Origin: Novosphingobium sp. SG751A
GTDB taxonomy: Bacteria > Pseudomonadota > Alphaproteobacteria > Sphingomonadales > Sphingomonadaceae
Assembly: GCF_013149295.1 (NCBI RefSeq)
Contig: NZ_JABGCB010000009.1
Span: 62,001-126,000, forward strand
DNA: 64,000 bases
Reading direction: 5' to 3'
The stretch's first letter is position 1. Every line of letters starts with the position of its first letter. Below are positions 8,021 through 17,660 of the stretch, piece after piece. The translations under genes and the position numbers were made by a program. Below the pieces are notes generated by a model. That model saw only the letters and a list, made by a program, of their open reading frames with translations, was not told where the DNA came from and searched no databases.

Positions 8021-9649
8021 TCAGATGGCGCTATCCTGCCACGATGCTCCCGCGCGCGCCACGGCGTCGGCCACCGAAAATGTCGAATCCTGAGCCAGTT
8101 GCGCCATGCCCGCCACCACCAGCACATCGCGCACCCGGTCATGCGCACGGGCCAGCAGCACGCGCTGCCCATGTTGCGAGCGATCAAGCACGAATTCGCC
8201 CAGCGCGTCGATGGCGGTGGCGTCCAGATCGTTCGATTCCTCAAGGCTGAGCACCACCACCGGCGCGCCCGAGGCCGCAGCGCGCGCGGCGATCAGGTTC
8301 AGCACGCTTTCCGCATTGGCGAAAAACAGCGGCGCATTGGGGCGAAACAGCACGATATTGGCTGGCACGCGGGCATCGTCATGGCGAGCGACATCGACGA
8401 AATCATGACTGTCGCCCACTTGCCCCAGTGTGCTGATCGAGGGATGGGCCAGATCATAGAGCAGCATGGCGACGGACAGCGCAATCGCCGCCAGCATTCC
8501 GTTAAGCACGCCCAGCGCCAGCACCCCGACCGCTGCGGCCACCGCCACCCAGCCATCGCGCCGGATCTGAAACAGGCGCCGGATCGGAGCAGGGTGGAGC
8601 GCATGGGTCAGCGCGGCAATCACCACGGCGGCAAGGATCGGTTCGGGAATGCGCCCAATGGCGGGCGCGGCAAACAGCGCCAGCCCCAGCAGGGCCAGCG
8701 CTGCGACGATGGCCGCCCATCGGCTTTGCGCGCCCGCCGAGGCATTGGCATTGGCCGCCGAAAAACCGGCGCCCACCGGCATTCCCTGCACCAGCCCTGC
8801 GGCCAGATTGGCCAGACCCAGCGCGCCCAATTCGCGATTGGCATCCACTCGGTCGCCATTTTGCAGGGCAAGGCTCCGCATCGTCCCCCAGCTTTCGGCA
8901 AACAGGATGAGTGCGACCGGCGCGGCAATCTGGGCCAGGCGCGGCAGCAGCGCGAGGGGCGGCAGCGCGAAATCGGGCCATGTCAGCGCCACCTGTCCCA
9001 CCAGCGCCACGCCCCAAGCCGCCGGATCCAGCCACCAGCCCAGCAACAGTCCGCCGCCGATCACCATCAGCGATCCGGGCCAACGCGGCGCCCGCCGCAA
9101 CGCCAGCAGACCCGCCAAAGCCCCAAGTCCGAGCAGCAGGCTGGGCCAGTTTGTCCGGGGCAGCGCCATGACGATTTCGCCCAGCAGCCGCCACATCGGT
9201 GCACCCGGCACGCTGATGCCCAACAGATGCGGTAATTGGCGTGCGATGATCGTGATGGCCAGCCCCAGCGCAAAGCCGCGCAGCACAGGGCGCGAAATGA
9301 ACCCGGCCAGACTGCCCAGACGAAACGCGCCCAGCGCGGCAAAGATCAGCCCCGTCATCACCACCAGTGCCGTGGCCGCCGCGCCTTTGTCCGCCAGCCC
9401 CTCGGCTGAAAGCCCAATCAGCGCTGCGCCCAGAATGGCCGCCGAAGAGGATGTGGGGGCGATCACCGCATAACGGCTGCGCCCGACCAACGCATAGGCC
9501 AGCGCGCCCGCCACCGCCGCGACAATCGCCCGCCCCGGCGCCAGCCCCGCCATACCGGCATAGGCCACCGCCTCGGGCAGCAGCAACCCGGCAAGGCCAA
9601 GGCCGGTCAACAGATCGCGTCTGGGAAAGCTCTCCATCGAGCCATGCAT
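8021..9649 (-). CDS. SulP family anion transporter with C-terminal STAS domain
   Basis: Inner-membrane anion permease of the SLC26/SulP family, about 542 residues. It starts near PRRDLLTGLGLAGLLLPEAVAYAGMAG, the usual first transmembrane segment, and continues with roughly 10-12 hydrophobic segments to about residue 410. A cytoplasmic STAS domain follows (from about VPANIVLFRPNAPLFFANAE), with the loop NDLDATAIDAL where anti-sigma antagonists carry their phosphorylatable residue. Substrates in the family include sulfate, bicarbonate and dicarboxylates; none can be assigned. In-frame starts exist at 9667 (TTG), 9649 and 9637; the choice is uncertain. Same-strand spacing places it in the six-gene run. 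Confidence 0.88.
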   Translation of the reverse strand: MHGSMESFPRRDLLTGLGLAGLLLPEAVAYAGMAGLAPGRAIVAAVAGALAYALVGRSRYAVIAPTSSSAAILGAALIGLSAEGLADKGAAATALVVMTGLIFAALGAFRLGSLAGFISRPVLRGFALGLAITIIARQLPHLLGISVPGAPMWRLLGEIVMALPRTNWPSLLLGLGALAGLLALRRAPRWPGSLMVIGGGLLLGWWLDPAAWGVALVGQVALTWPDFALPPLALLPRLAQIAAPVALILFAESWGTMRSLALQNGDRVDANRELGALGLANLAAGLVQGMPVGAGFSAANANASAGAQSRWAAIVAALALLGLALFAAPAIGRIPEPILAAVVIAALTHALHPAPIRRLFQIRRDGWVAVAAAVGVLALGVLNGMLAAIALSVAMLLYDLAHPSISTLGQVGDSHDFVDVARHDDARVPANIVLFRPNAPLFFANAESVLNLIAARAAASGAPVVVLSLEESNDLDATAIDALGEFVLDRSQHGQRVLLARAHDRVRDVLVVAGMAQLAQDSTFSVADAVARAGASWQDSAI

Positions 9650-9682
9650 GAACCCGGCCCGATGCAAGTCAAGCCGCGCGCG

Positions 9683-10561
9683 TCAGTCTTCCACCGGTTC
9701 GACATCGACCGAGACCGACAACCTTTGCCCCGCGCCGCCCATGAACACGCCGTCGATGGGGGCAATATCGGCATAATCGCGGCCCATGGCGACAAAGATA
9801 TGGTCGGTTCCGGCCAGCACGTCGTTGGTGGGATCAAAGCCCACCCAGCCGATGTCCTGACCGCACCACAGCGCGGCCCATGCGTGCATCGCATCGGCAC
9901 CGACCAGACGCGGCTGGCCCGGCGGGGGCAATGTACGCAGATAGCCGCTGACATAGGCGGCCGGAATGCCATGCGCGCGCGCGGCCACGATCATCACATG
10001 GGCGAAATCCTGACACACGCCGCGCTTTTGCTCAAAGGCGTCCTGTGCGGTGGTGGTCACATTGGTGGCGGTCCCGTCATAGGCGAATTGGGCGTAGATC
10101 GCGCCCATCAAACCATGACCGGCGGCCAGAACGCTTTGACCGGACGCGAAAAAGGGCGCAGCCCATTCGGCAATCGCGGCCGATGGCGAGGCCATGGGCG
10201 AGGCGAACAGATAGGAGGCCGGGCCCATCGCAGACAGATCGGGCAGGGCCAGCGCAGCGGCGCGGATACTGGCAATATCGGGCGCCTCTTCGGGCGCAGC
10301 GGCGGGTTCGTTCACCTCGATATCGAACCGGCTTTCTATGCTCAGTTCCGAGAGCGCCTCGCGCAGGGTCACGCGGTGGCGATGGACGATCCACGGGCCG
10401 TCCCCGGCCTCGATCTCGGCAGGCGGTGGATCGAGCTTCAGCGCGAAATTCTCCACCCTTTGCCCCGGCCATGCCGCCGGTTTCAGCCGCAGGTTGAGCC
10501 GCGCCAGTCGCACCACGCTGTCATAGAGCAGGCTGGTCGAATGATGGATGCGATAGCGCAT
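9683..10561 (-). CDS. transglutaminase-like cysteine protease with bacterial transglutaminase N-terminal domain
   Basis: 292 residues. The N-terminal beta domain (YRIHHSTSLLYDSVVRLARL) is typical of bacterial transglutaminase-like proteins. The papain-fold catalytic triad is complete: Cys183 in RGVCQDFAH, His226 in MHAWAAL and Asp243 in VGFDPTND. The gene starts 7 bp after the ATP-grasp/Alpha-E gene. Such proteins accompany circularly permuted ATP-grasp and Alpha-E proteins in many bacteria, and are predicted to hydrolyse or transfer peptide amide bonds. No secretion signal is visible, so a cytoplasmic role is likely. Confidence 0.9.
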   Translation of the reverse strand: MRYRIHHSTSLLYDSVVRLARLNLRLKPAAWPGQRVENFALKLDPPPAEIEAGDGPWIVHRHRVTLREALSELSIESRFDIEVNEPAAAPEEAPDIASIRAAALALPDLSAMGPASYLFASPMASPSAAIAEWAAPFFASGQSVLAAGHGLMGAIYAQFAYDGTATNVTTTAQDAFEQKRGVCQDFAHVMIVAARAHGIPAAYVSGYLRTLPPPGQPRLVGADAMHAWAALWCGQDIGWVGFDPTNDVLAGTDHIFVAMGRDYADIAPIDGVFMGGAGQRLSVSVDVEPVED

Positions 10562-10568
10562 GGAAGGA

Positions 10569-13052
10569 TCAGCCTTGCAGCGGCGTGCGGCCCGCGACCG
10601 CCGCGTCGAATTGCAGGAAGTAGCGCGCGGAAATCGAATCCGAAAGCGCATGAAGTCGCATCTCGATCTCGGCCATGCGCGGCTCGTCGAACTGATCGAC
10701 GGTCAGGCTGACGAGCGGCGAGAGCACCGCGCGCACCTCGCGCAGTGGGGCCTCGGGCAGGGCGTCCTCGCGCAGCGAAGGCAGGGCGGCGATGTGGCGC
10801 TCAATGGCCTGCACCTGATGGACAAGGCTGCGCGGATTGTCGGGGTCGAGCAGCAGCAGGTCATAGACCGGATCGCGCAGCGGCGCCGAAAGATAGCGCG
10901 AGCGATAGGTGATCTGGCTGTCGAAAATATCGAGCAGAGTGTTGAGCCGGTCGCTTTCCTCGCCCGCGCCTTCCAACTGGCGCGCGATGCGGCACAGCGA
11001 AAGCGCGCGTTCGATGCGCCGCCCCAGATCAAGAAAGCGCCAAGCCGGGCCGCGCACCATATCTTCCGCGCCGAGGCCCGAAAGTGCGGCGAAACGTTCG
11101 ATCAGCTCGCGCGCCACGCGCAGCAGCACGCCGGGCCGATGCGAATCGAGCGCAGGCAAAGGCCGGCTGGCGATCCGCCAGAAATCGGGCGCGAAACGGT
11201 CGCGCAGCGATTGGCCCACATTGCGCTGGGTGTTGAGCAACGCGGCGACCCCGCCCGGCAGCCCATGCTCGACCAGCGCCGCGCGGCACGCTTCGGCGGG
11301 CGAAAGCGCGCTATGATCCGGCCCGAGCGCCCCCCAATTGGCCAGCAATTCGATCAGCCTGGCGCGCACCTCGGGATGGCCGCTGGCGCCCGCGTCCACT
11401 TCAATCCCGCCGCCTAGGATCGAGCGGACCACGCGCACCGTCATTTCGGCGCGCTCGCCATAGCGGCCGAACCAGAACAGATTGTCGGCCGCCTGCGCCG
11501 CCAGAACCCCGCCGTCGCGCCGGATTGATGGTGCACCCGTCAGCGTGACGCGGCTGAAACGTTCCTCGTCGGCTTCGTCCACCACGCAGACGTCGGCCGA
11601 CAGATCGCCTTCGCCCATCAGCGTCGAGGCGATCTTGCCCGAGGAGGACAGGCGGGCAAAGCCGCCCGGCATCACCACCCATTCGCCATCGGCCCCCCGC
11701 GCGACAAAGGCGCGCAGCGTGAAGGGGCGCGGCTCGAACCGGTCCTCGATCAGCGCGGGGGTGGTGGACAGGTTGATGATTTCCTGCGCGCAATAATCCA
11801 TCGGGCGGCGCGCCATGGTTGCCAGCAAAGCTTCGCGCGCCTCGGGCGTCAATTGCGCGCCATGGGCGGGCTGCACCGTGGCCAGCCCTTCGACCCTTTG
11901 CCCAAAGGCCGGGGCGATCATTAATTCATCAAGCCGCCCGCGTACCAGATCCGCCTCGGTTTCGCCCCCGCACCACCATGTCGCGACATTGGGCAGCAGC
12001 GGTTCTTCGCCCAGCAGCGTCTGGAACAGGCGCGGCAGGAAGGCGGCAAAGGCGGGCGCCTCGACCACCTCGACGCCAGGCCAGTTGGCCATGGCCACTT
12101 GTCCGCCCGCCCAGCAATCGGCCAGATCGGGCACGCCAATCGTCGAGCGCGCATCGAAATTGAGCGGATCGAGCGAATTGGTGTCGATCCAGCGCCACAG
12201 CGCATCGACCCGTTTCGGCCCGCCGATGGTGCGGACATAAAGCTTGCCGTCGATTACCGACAGGTCGCGCCCTTCGACCAGCGGAAAGCCCAGATAGCGC
12301 GCCAGATGCGCCTGTTCGGGATAGGATTGATTGAACCGCCCCGGCGTCAGCAGCGCGATGCGCGGCGATTCGCGCGGGCAATCGGCGGACAGGCCCTGGC
12401 GCAATTGCCCAAAGAAACCCGCCAGCCGCCGCGCGTGAATGTCCGAGAGCAGCGATCCCGTCCCGCGCGAGAGCGCCAGCCGGTTTTCCAGCGCATAGCC
12501 CACGCCATTGGCCAGCCGCAGCCGGTCGCCCAGCACACGCCATTGCCCATGCGGCCCGCGCGCCAGATCGACCGCATAAACATGGATATAATGGCCCCGG
12601 CGCGGCAAAACCCCGCCCATCGCGCGGGCAAAATAGCGGCTGCCCGCCACGACCGCTGCGGGTATATGCCCTTCACGCACCAGATCCTGCGGGCCGTAAA
12701 TATCGCCCACCACGGCTTCGAGCAGGCGCGCGCGCTGGACAAGGCCAGCCTCGACCTTGGCCCATTCCTGCGCGCCGACGATCAGCGGCATGGGCGTCAG
12801 AGGCCAACTGCGTTCCTCCGCATCGCCGGTCATGCGGAAACTCATGCCCATGTCGGCAATCTGCCGCGCCAGCAATTCCTGCGCCGACAGGCCTGAATCC
12901 TGCGCCAGCGTATGGAGTCCGCCCGCCATCAGCCGCCATTTGGCGGCAACCTCGGGCGGGGCATGGCGAAACAGGTCGCCTGCGTCCACGTCGACCGGAT
13001 AATCCCTCAGCCGGTCGACCGGCTGGGTTTTGCGGGGCGCGCGGGTGGCCAA
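10569..13052 (-). CDS. circularly permuted ATP-grasp type 2 / Alpha-E fusion protein
   Basis: 827 residues joining two families often encoded separately. Residues to about 480 are the circularly permuted ATP-grasp domain (older names DUF404/DUF407), with SRYFARAMGGVLPRRGHYIH, LLTPGRFNQSYPEQAHLARY and MDYCAQEIINLSTTP. From about VLAAQAADNLFWFGRYGERA to the C-terminus is the Alpha-E helical domain (DUF403). ATP-grasp enzymes form amide or peptide bonds, so a peptide ligase is predicted. The apparent start is a TTG one base after the TAA of the upstream DUF2126 gene, preceded by ggtgggg; an in-frame GTG lies 21 codons later. Substrate unknown. Confidence 0.9.
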   Translation of the reverse strand: MATRAPRKTQPVDRLRDYPVDVDAGDLFRHAPPEVAAKWRLMAGGLHTLAQDSGLSAQELLARQIADMGMSFRMTGDAEERSWPLTPMPLIVGAQEWAKVEAGLVQRARLLEAVVGDIYGPQDLVREGHIPAAVVAGSRYFARAMGGVLPRRGHYIHVYAVDLARGPHGQWRVLGDRLRLANGVGYALENRLALSRGTGSLLSDIHARRLAGFFGQLRQGLSADCPRESPRIALLTPGRFNQSYPEQAHLARYLGFPLVEGRDLSVIDGKLYVRTIGGPKRVDALWRWIDTNSLDPLNFDARSTIGVPDLADCWAGGQVAMANWPGVEVVEAPAFAAFLPRLFQTLLGEEPLLPNVATWWCGGETEADLVRGRLDELMIAPAFGQRVEGLATVQPAHGAQLTPEAREALLATMARRPMDYCAQEIINLSTTPALIEDRFEPRPFTLRAFVARGADGEWVVMPGGFARLSSSGKIASTLMGEGDLSADVCVVDEADEERFSRVTLTGAPSIRRDGGVLAAQAADNLFWFGRYGERAEMTVRVVRSILGGGIEVDAGASGHPEVRARLIELLANWGALGPDHSALSPAEACRAALVEHGLPGGVAALLNTQRNVGQSLRDRFAPDFWRIASRPLPALDSHRPGVLLRVARELIERFAALSGLGAEDMVRGPAWRFLDLGRRIERALSLCRIARQLEGAGEESDRLNTLLDIFDSQITYRSRYLSAPLRDPVYDLLLLDPDNPRSLVHQVQAIERHIAALPSLREDALPEAPLREVRAVLSPLVSLTVDQFDEPRMAEIEMRLHALSDSISARYFLQFDAAVAGRTPLQG

Positions 13053-13053
13053 A

Positions 13054-16000
13054 TTACCCCACCCAGCCGGGGCGGCGCAGGTCGAGTGTCATCGGAAATT
13101 CGCCGGGCCATTCCTGCGTGGGGATAGGCTGGAACCCCGGCGTATGGCCGATATCGAAGAAGCGCGCCTTGCGCCGCCCCTCGGCCTCGAATGCGTTCAC
13201 CGGCACAGTATCGTAATTGCGCCCGCCCGGATGCGCGACCTCATAGACCGCGCCGCCAAGGCTGCGATGGTTCCATGTGTCATAGATGTCGAAGGTGAGC
13301 GGCGCATGGGGCGGCAGCATCGGATGGAGGCAATTGGACGGCCACCACGCCTTATAGCGCACGCCGCCCACGCCTTCGCCCGGCGTGCCGGTGGGGTTCA
13401 TGGGGATGCGGCGACCGTTGCAGGTGATGATATGGCGTCCGGCCACCAAACCGGTTGCGCGCACCTGCAAACGCTCGGTCGAGCTGTCGACAAAGCGCAC
13501 CGTCCCGCCGATCGCCCCCGTTTCGCCCAGCACGTTCCAAGGTTCGAGTGCATGGGCGATTTCCAGTTGAACCCCGCCGCCCTCGGTCGTGCCGTGGATG
13601 GGGAAGCGGAACTGGCGCTGCGCCTCAAACCACACGGGGTCGAAATCATAGCCCGCGCGGCGCAGATCGGACAGTACATCGAGGAAATCGGCCCAGACGA
13701 AATGGCCCAGCATAAACCGGTCATGCAATTGCGTGCCCCAGCGCACCAGGGGCCCGCCCTGCGGCTCGCGCCAGAACCATGCGGCCAGCGCCCGGATCAG
13801 CAATTGCTGGGCAAGGCTCATCCGCGCGTCTGGCGGCATCTCGAAACCGCGAAATTCGACTAGGCCAAGGCGGCCCGTAGGGCCATCGGGGCTGAACAAT
13901 TTGTCGATGCAGATTTCGGTACGATGGGTATTGCCCGTCACATCAACCAGCAGGTTGCGGAACAGGCGATCGACCACCCATGCCAAGGGCTGCGGCTGAT
14001 CCGGGCCGGGCACCTGCGCCAACGCGATTTCCAGCTCATACAGCCCGTCATGGCGCGCCTCGTCGATGCGCGGGGCCTGACTGGTCGGGCCGATGCACAG
14101 GCCGGAGAACAGATAGGAGAGCGAGGGATGACGCTGCCAATAGGTGACGAAGGACTTAAGCAGATCGGGGCGGCGGATGAACGGGCTGTCGAGCAGGCTT
14201 GGCCCGCCCAGCACGATATGGTTGCCCCCGCCCGTACCTACCGCGCGCCCGTCGACCATGAAGCGATCCGCCGTCAGCCCGATCTCGCGCGCGACATCAT
14301 AGAGCGTTTCGGTGATATGAACCGATTCGCGCCATGAGGCCGAGGGCTGGATATTCACCTCGATCACCCCGGGGTCGGGCGTGACTTTCAGCACTATCAG
14401 GCGCGGGTCGGACGGCGGGGGATAGCCCTCGATCCGCACCGGAAGCCCGCTTTCCTGCGCCACATGTTCGACCGTGGCGATCAGGTCGAGGTAATCCTCC
14501 AGCGTTTCGACCGGCGGGATGAAGACGCAGAGGTGATCGCGCCGCGCCTCGACCGTGATCGCGGTGCGTACCACGCCCTCGATAGCGACCTGTTCGACAT
14601 AGTTGTTGCCGGCGAGCTGGGGCGAGGCATCCGATACCCGCTGAAATGCGCCTTGCGTGCGCGCGGCGGCCTCGCGCTCGGCCGCCAGACCGTAGAAATC
14701 GGGCAGGGGGCCACGCGGTGCGGCGGTGTCCTGCGGGTTGATGAAAGGATAGTCCGAGGCGCTGACATGGGGCAGCGAGGAGAGCGGCAGGCGATAGCCC
14801 AGCGCCGCATCGCCCGGCACAGCAAAGAGCGCCCCGCGCCGCAGCCGCCATTTTTCCGACCGCCAGCGCTGGATCGGCGACTGCTTCGCCTGCCAGCGCT
14901 GGATCGGCAGGACATAGCCCACCGGTTTGTTCAGGCCGCGCTGGAATGTGCGCATGTAACGCGCGCGTTCTTCGGGATTTTCCAGTTCGGGATCGTCGGG
15001 CGTGACATTGTCGGGCAATTGCGCCTCGCGCACGATCCATTCCACCGCATCTTCATAGACCGGCTGAACAAATTCCTCGTCCACGCCCAGCGTATTGGCA
15101 ATGCCGCGCATCATCTGCTGGGCACCTTGAGGTGTGATCTCGGGCAAGGGCGTCTCACGCGGGAGCACTTCGCCCGCGATCAGGTTGGCATCGCGCCACA
15201 CTGGCACACCATCCTTGCGCCAATAGATCGAATAGCCCCAGCGCGGCAGGCTTTCCCCCGGATACCACTTGCCTTGCCCGTGATGCAGCAGCGATCCGGG
15301 TGCGAATTCCTCACGCAGGCGGCGGATCAGGCGGTCGGCATAGGCGGCCTTGGTGGGACCGACGGCATCGCTGTTCCATTCGCCGGCCTCGAAATCGCCA
15401 TCGGCGATAAAGGTCGGTTCGCCGCCCATCGTCATGCGCATATCCTGCGCCACGATGTCCTCATCCACCTTGTCGCCCAGCGCCATCACGGCGTCCCAGC
15501 GCTCGTCAGTAAAGGGCTTGGTGATGCGCACCGCTTCATGGATGCGGTGGACGCCCATCTCGAAATGGAAATCGACCTCGGCCGGTTCGGCCAGTCCGCT
15601 GATCGGCGCGGCGGAGCGGTAATGGGGCGTGGCGCAGAGCGGGATATGCCCTTCGCCCGCCAGCATGCCCGACGTGGCGTCCATCGCGATCCAGCCTGCG
15701 CCCGGCACATAGGCCTCAGCCCATGCATGCAGGTCGCACACATCCTGCGAAACGCCCTTCGGCCCCTCAACCGGGATCACATCGGGCGTCATCTGGATCG
15801 AATAGCCCGAAACGAAACGCGCCGCAAAACCCAGCCGTCGCAGCAGATTGACCAGCAACCATGCCGAATCACGGCATGATCCCGATCCGATCTTCAGCGT
15901 TTCCTCCGGCTCCTGAACTCCGGCCTCCATGCGGATGACGTAATTCACCGCCTGATAGACCGCCATGTTTACATCGACGAGGAAATCGACCGTGCGCTGT

Positions 16001-16410
16001 TTTACATCGACAAAACGGTCGTAGAGCTTTTCAAACAGCGGCCCTTGCGGTTCGACATCGAAATAGGCGGCCAGATCCTCCTTCAGCGCCGGATCATAGG
16101 CAAAGGGGCGCTCCTCGGCATATTCCTCGACAAAGAAGTCGAAGGGATTGATCACCACCATATCGGCCAGCAGATCGACCTCGATGCTGAAATGATCGAC
16201 CGGGTCGGGGAACACCAGCCTCGCCAGCCAGTTGCCATGCGGGTCCTGCTGCCAGTTGAGGAAATGGTTTTCCGGGCTGATTTTCAGCGAATAGTTCGGG
16301 ACCTGCGTCCGGCTGTGCGGCGCGGGGCGAAGGCGGATCACCTGCGGCCCCAAACGGATCGGTTTGCTGTAGCGATAGCGGGTGAGGTGGTGCAAGCCAG
16401 CTGTGATCAT
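13054..16410 (-). CDS. DUF2126 transglutaminase-like protein, 1118 residues
   Basis: Large two-part protein. The N-terminal third is a transglutaminase-like domain, starting [19 protein letters not shown], with a complete triad: Cys179 ([10 protein letters not shown]), His228 ([10 protein letters not shown]) and Asp244 (WIAMDATSG). The rest is the DUF2126 region, including [31 protein letters not shown] and [11 protein letters not shown]; prediction papers relate this part to glutamine-synthetase-like amidoligases. It is the first gene of the six-gene minus-strand run and is divergent from alr. Probable cytoplasmic peptide amidoligase/peptidase partner of the ATP-grasp protein; no demonstrated reaction is known to me. 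Confidence 0.9.
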   Translation of the reverse strand: MITAGLHHLTRYRYSKPIRLGPQVIRLRPAPHSRTQVPNYSLKISPENHFLNWQQDPHGNWLARLVFPDPVDHFSIEVDLLADMVVINPFDFFVEEYAEERPFAYDPALKEDLAAYFDVEPQGPLFEKLYDRFVDVKQRTVDFLVDVNMAVYQAVNYVIRMEAGVQEPEETLKIGSGSCRDSAWLLVNLLRRLGFAARFVSGYSIQMTPDVIPVEGPKGVSQDVCDLHAWAEAYVPGAGWIAMDATSGMLAGEGHIPLCATPHYRSAAPISGLAEPAEVDFHFEMGVHRIHEAVRITKPFTDERWDAVMALGDKVDEDIVAQDMRMTMGGEPTFIADGDFEAGEWNSDAVGPTKAAYADRLIRRLREEFAPGSLLHHGQGKWYPGESLPRWGYSIYWRKDGVPVWRDANLIAGEVLPRETPLPEITPQGAQQMMRGIANTLGVDEEFVQPVYEDAVEWIVREAQLPDNVTPDDPELENPEERARYMRTFQRGLNKPVGYVLPIQRWQAKQSPIQRWRSEKWRLRRGALFAVPGDAALGYRLPLSSLPHVSASDYPFINPQDTAAPRGPLPDFYGLAAEREAAARTQGAFQRVSDASPQLAGNNYVEQVAIEGVVRTAITVEARRDHLCVFIPPVETLEDYLDLIATVEHVAQESGLPVRIEGYPPPSDPRLIVLKVTPDPGVIEVNIQPSASWRESVHITETLYDVAREIGLTADRFMVDGRAVGTGGGNHIVLGGPSLLDSPFIRRPDLLKSFVTYWQRHPSLSYLFSGLCIGPTSQAPRIDEARHDGLYELEIALAQVPGPDQPQPLAWVVDRLFRNLLVDVTGNTHRTEICIDKLFSPDGPTGRLGLVEFRGFEMPPDARMSLAQQLLIRALAAWFWREPQGGPLVRWGTQLHDRFMLGHFVWADFLDVLSDLRRAGYDFDPVWFEAQRQFRFPIHGTTEGGGVQLEIAHALEPWNVLGETGAIGGTVRFVDSSTERLQVRATGLVAGRHIITCNGRRIPMNPTGTPGEGVGGVRYKAWWPSNCLHPMLPPHAPLTFDIYDTWNHRSLGGAVYEVAHPGGRNYDTVPVNAFEAEGRRKARFFDIGHTPGFQPIPTQEWPGEFPMTLDLRRPGWVG

Positions 16411-16533
16411 AGGGTGAGTGTGCGCGAAAGGTTTGTGCGCTGCAATATGGAATTGGGGGGCTTATCAACAAAGCCGGTTGCGCTTTGAACCCCTGTGGTC
16501 CAGCAGAGCGCGTAAAACTGGAGTGACAGGCAA

Positions 16534-17619
16534 GTGCAGGCGCAAATGGCCCCCGCGCCGGGGGTTTTGACAATCGACCTTGGCGCATTGGTGGAAAACT
16601 GGCGCCGCGTATCGCGCGAGGTTGCGCCTGCGCGCGCCGCCGCCGTGGTGAAGGCCGATGCCTATGGTTTGGGCGCGGCGCAGGTGGTGCGGGCGCTGGC
16701 GGCGGAGGGATGCCGGGCTTTCTTCGTTGCCAATCTGGTCGAGGCATTGGTGATCCGCGATCTGGTGCCGGATGACGCCGTGCTGGCGGTGCTCAACGGA
16801 CTGCATCCGGGGGGCGAGGGTTTTGCCGCAGAGGCCGGGGTCACGCCGGTTTTGAACAGCATGGGACAGGCGCGACGCTGGCAGGCCTTTGGCCGCCCGG
16901 CGATGCTTCAGGTCGATACCGGCATGGCGCGCCATGGGCTTGGTTTTAACGAGGCGGCGGAACTGGCAGCCGATGCGGGTTTTCGCGCCGCCGTGCCGCT
17001 GCTGGCGGTGATCAGCCACCTGTCCTGCGCCGATGAACCCGACCGGGCGGAAAATGCCGCGCAACTGGCGCGGTTTGAGACGGCCGCAGCGCTGTTTCCG
17101 GGCGTGGCGCGGTGTTTTGCCAATTCGGGCGGGGTCTTGCTGGGGGCGGGGTTCCACGGCGATCTGGTCCGCGCGGGCCTGTGCCTTTATGGCGCCGAAC
17201 CTGCCGATGGGCGAACTGAGCCGTTCCGCCCGGTTGTGGGGTTACAGGCCCGCGTCCTGCAAACCCGCACTGTGCCCGCCGGAACCGGCGTGGGCTATGG
17301 TCAGACTTGGCATGCCCCGCGCCAAACGCGGCTGGCGCTGCTCTCGATCGGTTATGCCGATGGTTTCCCGCGCAGCCTGTCGGGGCGCGGCGCGGTTTGG
17401 GCGCATGGCGCGATTCTGCCCATCGTGGGCCGGGTGTCGATGGATGTGACGGTGGTCGATGCTTCTGCGCTGCCCATGGGCGCGCTGGCCGAGGGCGATC
17501 TGGTTGAGATCATCGGCCCGCATCGCCCGATTGAGGCTGTGGCGCAGGAGGCGGGCACGATTGCTTATGAAATCCTGACCCAGTTGGGCGGGCGGTATCA
17601 GCGGGTCTATCTGGCCTGA
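16534..17619 (+). CDS. alr: alanine racemase
   Basis: PLP enzyme that converts L-alanine to D-alanine for peptidoglycan. The PLP lysine is Lys40 in VVKADAYGLG and the second catalytic residue is Tyr255 in GVGYGQTW. The 361-residue length is normal. The likely start is the GTG at 16534 with ggag about ten bases upstream; an ATG four codons later is possible. It is transcribed divergently from the DUF2126 gene and converges on the TonB receptor gene, separated from it by a strong inverted repeat. Confidence 0.95.
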   Translation: MQAQMAPAPGVLTIDLGALVENWRRVSREVAPARAAAVVKADAYGLGAAQVVRALAAEGCRAFFVANLVEALVIRDLVPDDAVLAVLNGLHPGGEGFAAEAGVTPVLNSMGQARRWQAFGRPAMLQVDTGMARHGLGFNEAAELAADAGFRAAVPLLAVISHLSCADEPDRAENAAQLARFETAAALFPGVARCFANSGGVLLGAGFHGDLVRAGLCLYGAEPADGRTEPFRPVVGLQARVLQTRTVPAGTGVGYGQTWHAPRQTRLALLSIGYADGFPRSLSGRGAVWAHGAILPIVGRVSMDVTVVDASALPMGALAEGDLVEIIGPHRPIEAVAQEAGTIAYEILTQLGGRYQRVYLA

Positions 17620-17623
17620 AGCA

Positions 17624-17653
17624 TTCCGGCGCGGGTGGACGCCCGCGCCGGAA
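17624..17653. terminator. bidirectional hairpin between alr and the TonB receptor gene
   Basis: A perfect 12-bp stem (TTCCGGCGCGGG with its complement) and a 6-nt loop lie between two convergent stop codons at 17619 and 17661. T tracts on both sides are short, so termination strength is uncertain. Confidence 0.65.
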
Positions 17654-17660
17654 ATCGGCA

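Noticed and set aside
6399..16410. Interpretation of the transglutaminase/ATP-grasp cluster as an anti-phage defence island
   Set aside because: There is no nuclease-toxin, restriction, integrase or other defence gene next to it apart from a ParB-like protein, and the set is widespread as a chromosomal housekeeping-type cluster.
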